Counted from the stretch's first letter, positions 35,897 through 44,859 are shown. The stretch is DNA of 64,000 bases from an uncultured Lachnospiraceae bacterium (GCA_900550285.1 URRW01000007.1:1-64000), one strand, 5' to 3'. Numbers and translations are program-made. Notes: a model not told the origin generated them from the sequence alone.

Positions 35897-37812
35897 GCCA
35901 AATATTCCTCATACCACTGTTCCAGAATAAAAAACGCCCACAAAATCCGCGAATAATTGCTGCCCGTATAGGAGCCCCCGTCGCCCTGCAAAAGCCAGCC
36001 TTCCGCCAGCCGCTGCGTTTCCTCCGGGTCAAAAAACCCCTGCCTGCGCAGAAAAGGCGCCGAAGCATAATCCGTCAGTTTTTCCCGCAAAGGCCCCCTC
36101 AGCCATTTGTCCATCGGGACGGAAAACCCGCTTTTGGGGCGTTCCAAAAGCTCCCGCGGAATGTAATCATAGGCGATGTCCTTTAAAATATATTTCTGGC
36201 AGCCCTTATGATCCTTGAAGGAATGGGGCAGCCGGAAGGAATATTCCATCACATCCTGATCCAGCACCGGACAGCGCGCCTCCAGCGAATATTTCATCGT
36301 CGCCCGGTCCACCTTGCTCAAAATATCGCCGGGCAGATAGGTGTCCATATCCAGAAGCATCCGTCGGATCTGCCAGTTTTTTACGCCGTATGCCGTCTCC
36401 CGGTCAAAGCGCACCTCGTCCGTGCCCGTCAGCCTTTTTACACAGGACAGATATTTGTCCGAGCAAAGCTGCGTTTTGTAGCGCGGATCCCGGTTCTGGG
36501 CGATCGTCCGCACGGAAAAGGGCAGCTTTTCCAAAAGCCCGAGCCTTGAAATCCCCGGCAGGCGGCTGATCCCGTACACCATCCCGCCCAGCATATCCAG
36601 CTTCTGCGCAAGCGCCAGCTTTTCATACATCTGATAGCCGCAGAAAAATTCGTCGCCGCCGTCTCCCGACAGCGCCACCGTTACCTTCTGCCGCGCCAGC
36701 GCCGCCACGAGCATGGATGGGATCTGGGAGGAATCCGCCATCGGCTCGTCAAAATATTTCGGAATGCTGTCCACCAGCCTAAGCATCTCTGCTTCCGTAA
36801 TGATCTGCGCCGTGTGGTCTGTCCCCAGATGCTTTGCCACCTCTGCCGCATAGCCCGATTCGTCATACTCCTTTTCCGCAAATCCGATGGAAAAGGTTTT
36901 TACCGGCGTGCCCGCCGCCTCCTGCGCCATCGCCGTTACGAGGGAGGAATCGTAGCCGCCGCTTAAAAACGTCCCCAGCGGTACGTCCGCCTCCATCCTG
37001 CTTTTCACGGATTTCTGCAAAAGCGCCTTTAATTCTGCCTTTGCCTGACCGTAATCCGTCACGGGATCCGCAATTCCTTTCCGGTAGCTGTCTGCGATGC
37101 TCCAGTAGCGCAGCTTTTCGATCCGGGAACCGCAGCCTTCCGCCTGCGCGCTTCCTGCCCCGCCTGCCGTCCGGATACAAAACCGCAGGATCATCCCCGG
37201 CTCCAGCTTTTTGACGTCCTCAAAGATCGTATCCGGCTCCGGGATATACTGCTGGTACAGATAGGCTGCCAGCACGCTTTTATCGATCCTTTTGGGAAAG
37301 CCCGGGCACGCCATGATCGGCTTCAGCTCCGAAGCAAACGCCAGATTTTCGCCATCCTGCCAGTAATAGAGCGGCTTTTTGCCGATCCGGTCGCGCACCA
37401 GATAAAGCTCCTGCGTTTCCCGGTCAAACAGCGCGATGGCAAACATCCCGTTGAACCGCTCCACGCATTTGATCCCCCACTTTTCATAGGCGGCAAGGAT
37501 CACCTCCGTATCGCACTGGGAGCGGAACGGATAGTCCGAAAGCGCTTTCTTTAATTCTTTGAAATTGTAGATTTCGCCGTTGTATACAATGCTTACCCTG
37601 CCGTCCGCCGTATGCATCGGCTGATGCCCCAGCGGGGACAGATCCATGATGGAAAGCCGCCGCTGCGCCAGCCCCACGCTGTAGCCGTCCGCCGCCGCAA
37701 AAATCTCCGCCCCGGAATCGTCCGGCCCGCGGTGCAGCATCGTGTCGTTCATCGTAATAAGCTGTTCAACCGTAATCCTTTTTTTGCTGATAAATCCGCT
37801 GATGCCGCACAT
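35893..37812 (-). CDS. asnB: asparagine synthetase (glutamine-hydrolysing)-type amidotransferase
   Basis: 639 residues. MCGISGF gives the nucleophile cysteine; RGPDDSGAEIF, VYNGEIYNF follow in the glutaminase domain. The synthetase PP-loop is the canonical FLSGGYDSSLV near 285, and VALSGDGGDEFFCGY near 390 is intact. It is clearly related to, but not a close copy of, the AsnB at 29893-31776. With a WbpP/WbpO-like UDP-GalNAcA pathway in the same locus, the likely job is making a uronamide on the polymer (inference from WbpS/WbtH). It shares ATGA with the following GT4 gene. GGGAGGA-type ribosome site precedes the ATG. Confidence 0.9.
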   Translation of the reverse strand: MCGISGFISKKRITVEQLITMNDTMLHRGPDDSGAEIFAAADGYSVGLAQRRLSIMDLSPLGHQPMHTADGRVSIVYNGEIYNFKELKKALSDYPFRSQCDTEVILAAYEKWGIKCVERFNGMFAIALFDRETQELYLVRDRIGKKPLYYWQDGENLAFASELKPIMACPGFPKRIDKSVLAAYLYQQYIPEPDTIFEDVKKLEPGMILRFCIRTAGGAGSAQAEGCGSRIEKLRYWSIADSYRKGIADPVTDYGQAKAELKALLQKSVKSRMEADVPLGTFLSGGYDSSLVTAMAQEAAGTPVKTFSIGFAEKEYDESGYAAEVAKHLGTDHTAQIITEAEMLRLVDSIPKYFDEPMADSSQIPSMLVAALARQKVTVALSGDGGDEFFCGYQMYEKLALAQKLDMLGGMVYGISRLPGISRLGLLEKLPFSVRTIAQNRDPRYKTQLCSDKYLSCVKRLTGTDEVRFDRETAYGVKNWQIRRMLLDMDTYLPGDILSKVDRATMKYSLEARCPVLDQDVMEYSFRLPHSFKDHKGCQKYILKDIAYDYIPRELLERPKSGFSVPMDKWLRGPLREKLTDYASAPFLRRQGFFDPEETQRLAEGWLLQGDGGSYTGSNYSRILWAFFILEQWYEEYLA

Positions 37813-37849
37813 GCGCCCTTCCTCCCGTCAAATCCTTTGTTTTCCCGCC

Positions 37850-37882
37850 GTCAAAGCCGCTTACTTGGCAGACAGCTTTGAC
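37850..37882. other. 8-bp inverted repeat in spacer next to a stop codon
   Basis: Bases 37850-37857 (GTCAAAGC) pair with 37875-37882 over a 17-base loop. On the minus strand the spacer also contains the string AGTAAGCGG twice, the first copy including the stop codon of the upstream CE4-like gene at 37886. No T-run follows. Confidence 0.45.
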
Positions 37883-37885
37883 CGC

Positions 37886-38656
37886 TTACTCCTTTGGCGC
37901 AATCAGGGGCGCCGCCAGAAATTCGTCCATATATTCGCAGAAATCCTTGCACTCGTTGTTGATGCTCTCGATCATTTCCCGGTATTTTTCCCGGATCAGG
38001 GACGCGTAGTTGTCCCGGTTGTCATAGCCCTCCCTGCACCACGCAAAAGGATGGGTCAAAATCTGCACCTTATCATGCCCGAGGATATTTTCCTTTGTGG
38101 GATAGCCGTAGCGCCAGATATGGTTTGCGTCAGACATATATTTTACGTTCAGTTTCGTTTCCTCCGTCACCCTGTCCGCGAACGTAAAAAACTCATCCTG
38201 ATACGCGTTCAGAATGCCCGGAAGCTTGATATTTTCCCGCAGAATATCCGCAGACGGGCGGTGCACCGAAAACTGCGTGATCGGAAAGCCAAGCATCTCC
38301 GAAAGGATGTCGATCTCCTTTTTGATCTGCTTTCTCACAAGCCCCATGTCGGTCATCCCGTTTAACGCATAGTGCAGGCCGATCACATGGCCGCGCTCGT
38401 GCATATCCCGGATCAGATCCTGATTGCGTCTCGACAGGATATTGTAGGAATTGTTTGTCCACTGGAAAAACCATGTGGACGTAAAATCCATGCTGCTCTC
38501 CACCTTCGCCAGCGCATACGCCCGATCCACGCTGTATTCCACGTCATGCCTCATAATGATAAAGCGGTCCTTTGTGAGCGCCTCCTCATATCCCGCCTGC
38601 AGCCCGGTTGACTGGATCACCCGGATGATCTCTTTATAATCGTCGTAAGAAAACAT
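37886..38656 (-). CDS. polysaccharide deacetylase-like (CE4/NodB-fold) protein
   Basis: 256 residues with no signal peptide or span, from the ATG at 38656 with GGAGGAGG upstream. FIIMRHDVEYSVDRAYALAK near 30-50 is the first NodB-type motif (aspartate after histidine), HVIGLHYALNG near 100 stands in for the HxxxH metal motif but shows only part of it, FSVHRPSAD near 145 and ILTHPFAWCREGYD near 205 are later motifs. I infer a cytoplasmic de-N- or de-O-acetylase-like protein acting on a precursor; loss of one metal ligand may mean altered activity. It lies between a GT4 and an AsnB-type gene. Confidence 0.7.
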   Translation of the reverse strand: MFSYDDYKEIIRVIQSTGLQAGYEEALTKDRFIIMRHDVEYSVDRAYALAKVESSMDFTSTWFFQWTNNSYNILSRRNQDLIRDMHERGHVIGLHYALNGMTDMGLVRKQIKKEIDILSEMLGFPITQFSVHRPSADILRENIKLPGILNAYQDEFFTFADRVTEETKLNVKYMSDANHIWRYGYPTKENILGHDKVQILTHPFAWCREGYDNRDNYASLIREKYREMIESINNECKDFCEYMDEFLAAPLIAPKE

Positions 38657-38679
38657 AATATTCCTCCTCCATCGTATCC

Positions 38680-39771
38680 TCAAAGCGATTCCAGATAGCG
38701 CTTCCAGCTCTCAAACACCGCTTCGCCGTTGGCGGCTTCCGCAATTTTCGCCGCGTTTTTCCCAAGCCGCTCCGCCAGCTCTTTGTCCTCGATCAGCTTA
38801 CAGATCGCTTCCGCCATGGCATTTTCATCCATGATGGGCACGAGCAGCCCGTTTTCCCCGTCCCGGATCATCGTGGCAGGCCCGCCGCAGGGGCAGTCCG
38901 TGGAAACCACCGGCAGCCCCATCGCCATCGCCTCCAGCACTCCGTTGGGAAGCCCTTCCCAGTCGGAGGAAAACGCATAGACCGAAGCCTTCGGCAAAAG
39001 CTTTTCCAGTTCGTCGCTTCCGCCCATCAAAAGCACCCAGTCCTGCGCGTGCAGCTCTTCGATCAGGTTTTCGATGATCTGCTTCGTGCCGTCGCCGGAA
39101 TCCGCCCCGTAAAGCTTGAGCACATAGTCGGGATGCTTTTCATGCACCTTCGCAAATGCCCGGATGAGCATCGGATGATTTTTAAAATCCACCAGCCGCC
39201 CGGAGTGCACCACTTCCTTTGCCCGCTCCTTGGGCGGCTCTATGCCGATATATTTCGGATTGACCGGATTTAAAATAATTGTCGATTTCTTTCGCACAAA
39301 GGGCGGGAAAAAATCCCGCTGCCCGACGGTCTGGAACACGAAGCCCGCCGCCTTCCGAAACAGGATCGGGATCTGGATCCTGTCCGCCAAAAGATCATAG
39401 TGCCCGGTCGGGTTCGTGCGGCAGCAGACGACCACCTTCTGTTTCAGAAACAGCGTCGCCGTCAGCGCCCGGTAATTCGCCTTTCTGCCAAAGGCGATGA
39501 GCACGTCCGGCTTTTCCTCCTTCACAAACTGGCGCAGCTTCGCATAGCGCAGCCAGATCCGCGCGATCCTGCCCCTGTTTTCCTCTTCGCCCTCCGGCCC
39601 CACGATCACGCGGCGCACCCGGCTGTCCAGCTCATATTCTTCCTTTTCCCGCCATTCCGTAGCGATCACTACCTCATAGCCCTCCGCCGCAAACTGGGCG
39701 GACAGGTTTGTGACTACCCGCTCCGCGCCCGCCCGCGCCAGACAATTTAAGTGAAATGCGATTTTTTTCAT
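38680..39771 (-). CDS. GT4-family glycosyltransferase
   Basis: 363 residues if started at the ATG at 39771; an in-frame ATG at 39801 overlaps the preceding stop by four bases (ATGA) and is a real alternative adding ten residues. I favour 39771 because the protein then begins like its relatives (MKKIAFHLNCLARAGAERV). VVHSGRLVDFKNHPMLIRAF opens the donor domain; EGLPNGVLEAMAMGLPVVSTDCPCGGP contains EX7E and the CPCGGP signature also seen in the GT4 at 34805-35896. Cytoplasmic retaining transferase by family; likely adds an N-acetylhexosamine (weak inference). Confidence 0.9.
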   Translation of the reverse strand: MKKIAFHLNCLARAGAERVVTNLSAQFAAEGYEVVIATEWREKEEYELDSRVRRVIVGPEGEEENRGRIARIWLRYAKLRQFVKEEKPDVLIAFGRKANYRALTATLFLKQKVVVCCRTNPTGHYDLLADRIQIPILFRKAAGFVFQTVGQRDFFPPFVRKKSTIILNPVNPKYIGIEPPKERAKEVVHSGRLVDFKNHPMLIRAFAKVHEKHPDYVLKLYGADSGDGTKQIIENLIEELHAQDWVLLMGGSDELEKLLPKASVYAFSSDWEGLPNGVLEAMAMGLPVVSTDCPCGGPATMIRDGENGLLVPIMDENAMAEAICKLIEDKELAERLGKNAAKIAEAANGEAVFESWKRYLESL

Positions 39772-39797
39772 TCCGTTCTTCTCTTTCTCAAAAGCTG

Positions 39798-41024
39798 TCA
39801 TTTTATCGGCAAACCGGCGGACAGATACGAAAGAAGCTTCCTGCGGTACGCCTCCTCGCTAAACTCCGCCGCCCGCAGCCTTGCCGCCTCTGCGTAGCCT
39901 GCCCGCAGCCCTTCCTCTGCAAGCATCCGCTCCATCGCCGAAAAGAGCCGCCGCTCCCCGTCCGTGACTACGCCCGGATCGAGGTTTTCTTCCGGCTCCA
40001 GCGGCGCGACCAGCATGCCGTATTCGCCGTCCAGATCGCCGTCTGCGCTCATTGTCTTTTCATAATCCGCCGTCAAAATTTCCGCCGGCCCGGTCATGCA
40101 GTTTGTGGAAATAACCGGCGTTCCCAGCGCCATCGCCTCCACCAGCGCGTTGGGGAAGCCTTCAAACAGCGACGCGCCCACATACAGGTCGGCTGCCGCA
40201 AGCCATGGGAACGGATTTTTTTTCAGCCCCGTAAAAATCACCTGCTCCCGGATTCCAAGCCCCTGCGCCAGCGCCTCATATTCCGAAAAATCGCCGCTTC
40301 CCACGATCGCAAGCCGCGCCGCAGGCATTTTTTTTGCGAGCAGGGAAAACGCTTTCAGCAGATGCCAGTAGCCCTTCGGGTAATCCTTTCTTCCCATCGA
40401 CACGACAAGCGCCCCGCCCGTTTCCCGCAGAGAAGCCCTCAGCGCCTCTAACTCCGGATCCTGCTCCTTTGCCTGTCCGGCAAGCTCCCCGATCCGGTAA
40501 GGGTTATACAAAACGTCCGCGCCTGAAAAGCTGCAGCGTTTTTCTGCTTCCTTTGCCAGCGCCCTGGAACAGCAGATCAGGCGGCTGCTCTTTTGGGCGA
40601 TCACCGCCAGCTCCCTTTCCTTTTCCAGATCCGCAAAGCTTCTTAAGCCGCACCAGATCTCCCCGCGTCCGCCCGCCGCCACGTTCGCCCGGTTCGCGGT
40701 GGGGCCGAAGCTGTACGCTACGTCTATGGCAAGCTTTTTTTTCAGTTTTCTCAGCTTCCGCGCCCGGTCGAATACCCGCAGCACCTTGCCGGCTTTTCCC
40801 TTTGCGGCGGGCGCGTGCAGATCGTATACGGAAAGCCCCGTCAGGTCATACGCCGGATCGGACGGGTCAAATGCCGCAATAAAAACCCGGCAGTCTTCCC
40901 CCATGATGCGCGCCGTGCGGACACACACCCGCTCCAGACCGCCCTGATCCAGCTTCGGCACAATCAGCAGAACATTCTTTTTTGAAGCGGCGGCGTCTGC
41001 CCTGTCCCGCACATCCTTTTCCAT
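39798..41024 (-). CDS. GT4-family glycosyltransferase
   Basis: 408 residues. After a charged 16-residue leader, NVLLIVPKLDQGGLERVCVRTARI is the acceptor loop; VVSMGRKDYPKGYWHLLKAFSLL starts the donor domain; EGFPNALVEAMALGTPVISTNCMTGPAEIL contains the EX7E motif. The TNCMTGPAEIL tail differs from the CPCGGP form of its two neighbours. An insert before the C-terminus (about 335-365) refers to the GT4 subfamily with an acidic loop. AAAGGAC precedes the ATG. Preceded by a 28-base repeat array shared with the FemAB-like gene's end. Confidence 0.9.
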   Translation of the reverse strand: MEKDVRDRADAAASKKNVLLIVPKLDQGGLERVCVRTARIMGEDCRVFIAAFDPSDPAYDLTGLSVYDLHAPAAKGKAGKVLRVFDRARKLRKLKKKLAIDVAYSFGPTANRANVAAGGRGEIWCGLRSFADLEKERELAVIAQKSSRLICCSRALAKEAEKRCSFSGADVLYNPYRIGELAGQAKEQDPELEALRASLRETGGALVVSMGRKDYPKGYWHLLKAFSLLAKKMPAARLAIVGSGDFSEYEALAQGLGIREQVIFTGLKKNPFPWLAAADLYVGASLFEGFPNALVEAMALGTPVISTNCMTGPAEILTADYEKTMSADGDLDGEYGMLVAPLEPEENLDPGVVTDGERRLFSAMERMLAEEGLRAGYAEAARLRAAEFSEEAYRRKLLSYLSAGLPIK

Positions 41025-41042
41025 CCGTTTCGTCCTTTCCGT

Positions 41043-41126
41043 GCAGGCTGTTTTTACAGCCCGTTTTCTTTGCAGGCTTTACAGTCCTTTTTCTTTATGG
41101 GCTCTTTTTTACAGCCCTTTTTTCTT
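41043..41126 (-). repeat. about 28-bp imperfect tandem repeat (three units) starting in a gene's 3' end
   Basis: Three units, about 41043-41071, 41072-41098 and 41099-41126, share the pattern (plus strand) GGCT...ACAG.CC..TTTTCTT. The highest-coordinate unit includes the last codons and stop (41109-41111) of the FemAB-like gene, so each copy repeats the coding tail plus stop. In that unit GGGCT (41099-41103) pairs with AGCCC (41113-41117) with the stop codon in the loop. Confidence 0.65.
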
Positions 41127-41894
41127 CAAAACGAGCATTGCCAGCTTTCCAAGCGCCGTCTGCCCGGTGATCACATTATAATACGTCGTCAGCTCCCCGC
41201 CGAACTTCATCTTGAACACATCGATCCCGTTCGGCTCGGTCAGGCTGGAAATCCCGCCCCAGTCATAATTTCTGATGCCGGCGCCGGCAAACAGCTTCAT
41301 GTCCTCCCAGTGCAGGCGCTTGTTGGAATGGGCGATCAGGTTTGCATCCTCCCGCTCCCTGAAATCCGACACCGAATGCAGCAGTCTGGCGTTGTCCTTG
41401 TCCACCGTATAGGAATGATACACGAGCGGCTCCCCGTCCTTTTCCACGCAGGTAATGTAAAGGCCGCCCGCCTCCGCATATGCCCGCACCTGTTCCCGGT
41501 TCATCGTCTTTGGATGTCCCTTTGAGGCATACATCGCCTCGTACATCTTTGCCAGCTCTTCGATCACCTGTCCGTCCTTTAAGATCTCCCGGCTGTCCCA
41601 GACCTTTACCGTTACCGCCTCCCGGCTGTTTTTGCGGATCTGGTAGCGTTCGGTTTTGCTGATCTTTGCAAAAAGCTCTTCTTCCGGAAGCGTCAGATCG
41701 CTGATCTGGGAATGAAAGGTCTGACAGATCGTAAACCTTCCTTCCCGCGGCTCTGCCACATTATGATAAAAGGCAATATCCGCCCGCTTCGCATCCTTCG
41801 CGTCCGTGCTTTCCTTTTCCGGAAACTCCTCCATTTTATCATAAAACCATATCTGCGCCAACCGCAGCATTTTTTTTCTGTAACAAATATACAT
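41109..41894 (-). CDS. FemAB/GNAT-type acyl (aminoacyl) transferase-like protein
   Basis: 261 residues from the ATG at 41894 with GGAAG upstream (the longer in-frame start is a TTG). The protein shows the FemAB-like or BioF2-like acetyltransferase layout: KISKTERYQIRKNSREAVTV near 85-105 (the helix with RxxIRK), LYITCVEKDGEPLVYHSYTV in the centre, LHWEDMKLFAGAGIRNYDWGGI near 210 and DVFKMKFGGELTTYYNV near the end, which is the strongest family signature. Members move an acyl or aminoacyl group to an amine, in FemX from a tRNA to lipid II. Here a sugar amine of the polymer is the likely acceptor (inference). Confidence 0.72.
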   Translation of the reverse strand: MYICYRKKMLRLAQIWFYDKMEEFPEKESTDAKDAKRADIAFYHNVAEPREGRFTICQTFHSQISDLTLPEEELFAKISKTERYQIRKNSREAVTVKVWDSREILKDGQVIEELAKMYEAMYASKGHPKTMNREQVRAYAEAGGLYITCVEKDGEPLVYHSYTVDKDNARLLHSVSDFREREDANLIAHSNKRLHWEDMKLFAGAGIRNYDWGGISSLTEPNGIDVFKMKFGGELTTYYNVITGQTALGKLAMLVLKKKGL

Positions 41895-41961
41895 GTCCTC
41901 TTCCAATCTGCCGCGCCTGCGGCTGCTTTCTCACTGCCTTTGCCATTCCAAAAATGCGGAC

Positions 41962-41986
41962 GCCGGGCAGGCTCTGTTTACCCGGC
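41962..41986. other. hairpin with a stop codon in its loop
   Basis: GCCGGG at 41962-41967 pairs with CCCGGC at 41981-41986. The stop codon of the GT4 gene at 41978-43138 (41978-41980) lies in the 13-base loop. No T-run follows on the minus strand. Confidence 0.45.
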
Positions 41987-43138
41987 AGCCCCGTTGCCCG
42001 TCAGTTCTCCGGGCAGCGTCCCTGTCTCATAAAACCGCTGCATCAGCGCCGCCTGCCGCTGTGTGTCAAAGCCGCTTTCCCGGATCTGCCCTACCCTGCT
42101 TTCCCGGCAGCTTATATTTGCCGCTTCCAGCGCTTCCTTTGCCCATGCGGCGGCGCCCTTTTCCAGCGGCAGCCGCTTTGCAAGCTCTGTCACGCACACC
42201 TCCGGGGTGATCCGGTCTGAGATCAGGCAGGGCAGCCCCGCCGTCTGCGCTTCCAGCACCGTGCCGGGAAGCCCTTCATAAAAAGACGGGAATACGAACA
42301 GATCCATCGCCTGATAATAGTCCTGCACGTCCGCCCGGTTTCCCAGAAAAAGCACCCTGTCCTCTGCGCCCAGCTCCCGCGCCTTCTGGCGGATCGCTTC
42401 CATTCCGCCGCCCTCGCCCAGAAGAAGCAGATAGCTGTCCGGCTTCTGTGCGCACACCTGCGCAAACACCTCGACCAAAAAGCCGTGGTTTTTGCACGGA
42501 TGGAACCGTCCCACGTGCCCCAAAACGAGCCCGTCTCCCACGCCCAGCTCTGCGCGCAGCTTTTCCCTTTTGACCGGATCGTAAGCATATTTGGAAGCGG
42601 CGATCGCATTCGGCAGGACGATAACCTTTCCCTGCTTTACCGCCTTTTTGCCAAACACCGCCTCCCCCGCAAGCGCCGACGCCGCCAGACAGTAATCCGC
42701 CCGTTTCCAAAGCGGCAGCCGCATCAGCCGGGTCAAAACGCCCTTTAATCCGCCGTCTACTCCCGCGCTTCTGGCATGCGCCGCCGTCACGGGAACGCCC
42801 GCCCGCTTTGCCGCAGGCAGGTAGACCGACGCGGTGCTCGTCATATGGCCGTGCACGAAGGCATAGCCCGGATGCTCTGCAAAAAACAGCTTCCACGCCC
42901 TCCGGTACGCCGGCAGATTATATCCCCGAAACCGGGGCAGGACATAAATATTGCCGCCCAGCGCCCGGATTTCTTCCTCAAAAAAACCTTTTTCAGCCGT
43001 ATGCACCGCAAAATCAAACTGAACCCTTGTCCGGTCCATGCTCCGGTACAGATCCATCACGCGGCTCTCCGCCCCGCCCAGATTCGTCCCGCCCAGAACC
43101 TGCAGCACCCGGATCGGCTGGTCTTTTCTCTCACTCAT
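41978..43138 (-). CDS. GT4-family glycosyltransferase
   Basis: 386 residues. VLQVLGGTNLGGAESRVMDLYRS is the acceptor loop of the GT4 subgroup with GGAE; GLVLGHVGRFHPCKNHGFLVEVF opens the donor domain; EGLPGTVLEAQTAGLPCLISDRI contains EX7E. The N-terminal domain has VHGHMTSTASVYLPAAKRAGVPV, typical of EpsF-like enzymes of exopolysaccharide loci. It shares ATGA with the DUF2334 deacetylase gene upstream, so both are made together. The sugar is unknown. Confidence 0.92.
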   Translation of the reverse strand: MSERKDQPIRVLQVLGGTNLGGAESRVMDLYRSMDRTRVQFDFAVHTAEKGFFEEEIRALGGNIYVLPRFRGYNLPAYRRAWKLFFAEHPGYAFVHGHMTSTASVYLPAAKRAGVPVTAAHARSAGVDGGLKGVLTRLMRLPLWKRADYCLAASALAGEAVFGKKAVKQGKVIVLPNAIAASKYAYDPVKREKLRAELGVGDGLVLGHVGRFHPCKNHGFLVEVFAQVCAQKPDSYLLLLGEGGGMEAIRQKARELGAEDRVLFLGNRADVQDYYQAMDLFVFPSFYEGLPGTVLEAQTAGLPCLISDRITPEVCVTELAKRLPLEKGAAAWAKEALEAANISCRESRVGQIRESGFDTQRQAALMQRFYETGTLPGELTGNGAAG

Positions 43139-43935
43139 GATTGCTCATCCTCCGCACTGCAGCCCTTTGCCGCAGCCTTTTCCCTTTGCCGCAGCCTCTT
43201 TGCCCGTGCCGCCCACTGCTTCAAAAGCGCCTTTCCATATTCTGCCGCCCGCGCAGCGCAGCCCTGCCGCTCTGCCCCGCATGCCAGCGACAGAAATTCC
43301 GAATAGGGCACAAAGCTGTCCCGGTTTGCCGCAAACATCCGGTCGTAGCCTTCCAGCTCCTCCTTCGCAGAATGGTTGGCATGGATCACGATCGTGGTGA
43401 TCCCCTCTTTTGGCGAAAATGCAAATTTTCTCAAAAACGCGATCGGCAGAAACGTCATTCCATGCCGTACATACGGCTGTTTTCCGAATCCGTCCGTCAC
43501 ATATGAAAAGCCCAGCTCCTTTAAAGCCCGCAGCGTATTCCTGTCAAAGGTATGCCCCGGCGCCATAAAAATATCCGTGCAGATCCCATGCTCTTCCAGA
43601 ATCCGCTTCCCGTCGGAAAGCAGCCGTTCCTGCTCTGCCCTGCTTCTGCCCGCAAACTCCGATTGGGGGTTCAGCGGAAACTGCCCGCCCTTTTTTGTAT
43701 GATATACGTGATGACAGCCGTGCATGGAAAGGCTCCACCCCTCCTTTTGAAGCGCCCGCATCCTTTCCCAGAACTCTGCCTTCGGCGCATCCACCGAAAG
43801 CTTCGGATCGCGGTTATCGGGCACAACGCCGAGAAGCGGCCGGATCCCATATTTCCGGAACATCCGCTCGAAGGCTTCAAAGCTTTCCCAGTCCATATCC
43901 GGCGTAATATCGTCCATCCTGATCGTTATTTTCAT
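43135..43935 (-). CDS. DUF2334/NodB-fold deacetylase
   Basis: 266 residues, no signal peptide. IRMDDITPDMDWESFEAF at the N-terminus gives the paired aspartates, LSMHGCHHVYH near 90 the HxxxH metal site, FMAPGHTFDRNTLRALKELG near 150 and TTIVIHANH near 210 the later motifs; all metal ligands are present, unlike in the CE4-like gene at 37886-38656. The start lies three bases after the stop of the formyltransferase gene, and its end overlaps a GT4 start. I infer N-deacetylation of a precursor sugar in the cytoplasm, paired with the formyltransferase to swap N-acetyl for N-formyl. Confidence 0.8.
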   Translation of the reverse strand: MKITIRMDDITPDMDWESFEAFERMFRKYGIRPLLGVVPDNRDPKLSVDAPKAEFWERMRALQKEGWSLSMHGCHHVYHTKKGGQFPLNPQSEFAGRSRAEQERLLSDGKRILEEHGICTDIFMAPGHTFDRNTLRALKELGFSYVTDGFGKQPYVRHGMTFLPIAFLRKFAFSPKEGITTIVIHANHSAKEELEGYDRMFAANRDSFVPYSEFLSLACGAERQGCAARAAEYGKALLKQWAARAKRLRQREKAAAKGCSAEDEQS

Positions 43936-43938
43936 CGC

Positions 43939-44859
43939 TTACTCCAAAACCATCCCCGGCTCCAGCGCCGTTTCGCACTCATATTCTTCGATCAAAAGCG
44001 ATCCGTCCACTGTCCGCACGATCGGATGCCCGTCAAATACATCGATCACCTCGCCCGGCGCATACATAGAAAAATCCAGCATCTCATCAAAGGGATGGGC
44101 GCTCCATACTGTCACTTTCTTATCACTGCACATGCAGTAGGCTCCCGGAAAAGGCCTCGTCACGCCCCGGATCAGGTTATAAAGATTGCGGGTGCGGTCG
44201 TGGAAATCCAGCTTCCCGTCCTCCGCCGTCCGTTTCCCATACCAGCTGTCAAAATCCTTCGACTCCCGTTTTACCGTGACCTCTCCTGCCTTGTAGGCTG
44301 CGATCAGCTTTGCGATCAGCCGCTTGCTCACAAGCATATTTTTATACTGCATCGTCCGCACCGTATCGTGGGGCGTGATCGCGCACATCTCGTTTGCAAA
44401 AATATTCGGGCTGTCCGCCTTTTCATCATACCGGAACAGGTTTAAGTTAAAACGGCTGTCCCCCAGAATGATCGACCAGTTTAATGGGGAACGGCCTCTT
44501 CCAAAGGGCAGATAGCCGCAGTTGCCGTGAAAGCCGAATACCCCGACCTGAAAACGGGAGAGCACCGACGCAGGCACAAGCCTCTGCCAGCCCATCGAAA
44601 TTCCCAGCTCGAACGTGTTTTCTTCAAAAAACCGGCTCGTCTCCTCATCCTTTAAGCCGTAGGAATGGGTCTCAAACACCTCGATCCCGTACTCCTGCTT
44701 TAAATAGGACAGCCCCTTATAGCCCGAAACCTGATTGCCCGACAATACGTCGGGATGGATCGTTACCAGAAGATCCACCGGGATCAGCTTTTCCTGCACA
44801 TATTTGACGATCTCCGCCGTCGTATCCTTCACCCCGAAAATCACAACGCGATAATGCAT
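43939..44859 (-). CDS. formyltransferase (methionyl-tRNA formyltransferase fold), sugar-modifying
   Basis: 306 residues from the ATG at 44859 (AGAGGA upstream). The N-terminal Rossmann-like domain starts VVIFGVKDTTAEIVKYV. FGFHGNCGYLPFGRGRSPLNWSIILGD near 130-155 holds the asparagine/histidine and loop of N10-formyl-THF transferases (FNxHPSLLPxYRG in the classic form, here rearranged), and the C-terminal half has the DFDSWYGKRTAEDGKLDF and IRGVTRPFPGAYC segments of sugar N-formyltransferases such as ArnA. It likely formylates the amine of a nucleotide sugar. A stem-loop with partial terminator features separates it from the epimerase gene. Confidence 0.82.
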   Translation of the reverse strand: MHYRVVIFGVKDTTAEIVKYVQEKLIPVDLLVTIHPDVLSGNQVSGYKGLSYLKQEYGIEVFETHSYGLKDEETSRFFEENTFELGISMGWQRLVPASVLSRFQVGVFGFHGNCGYLPFGRGRSPLNWSIILGDSRFNLNLFRYDEKADSPNIFANEMCAITPHDTVRTMQYKNMLVSKRLIAKLIAAYKAGEVTVKRESKDFDSWYGKRTAEDGKLDFHDRTRNLYNLIRGVTRPFPGAYCMCSDKKVTVWSAHPFDEMLDFSMYAPGEVIDVFDGHPIVRTVDGSLLIEEYECETALEPGMVLE

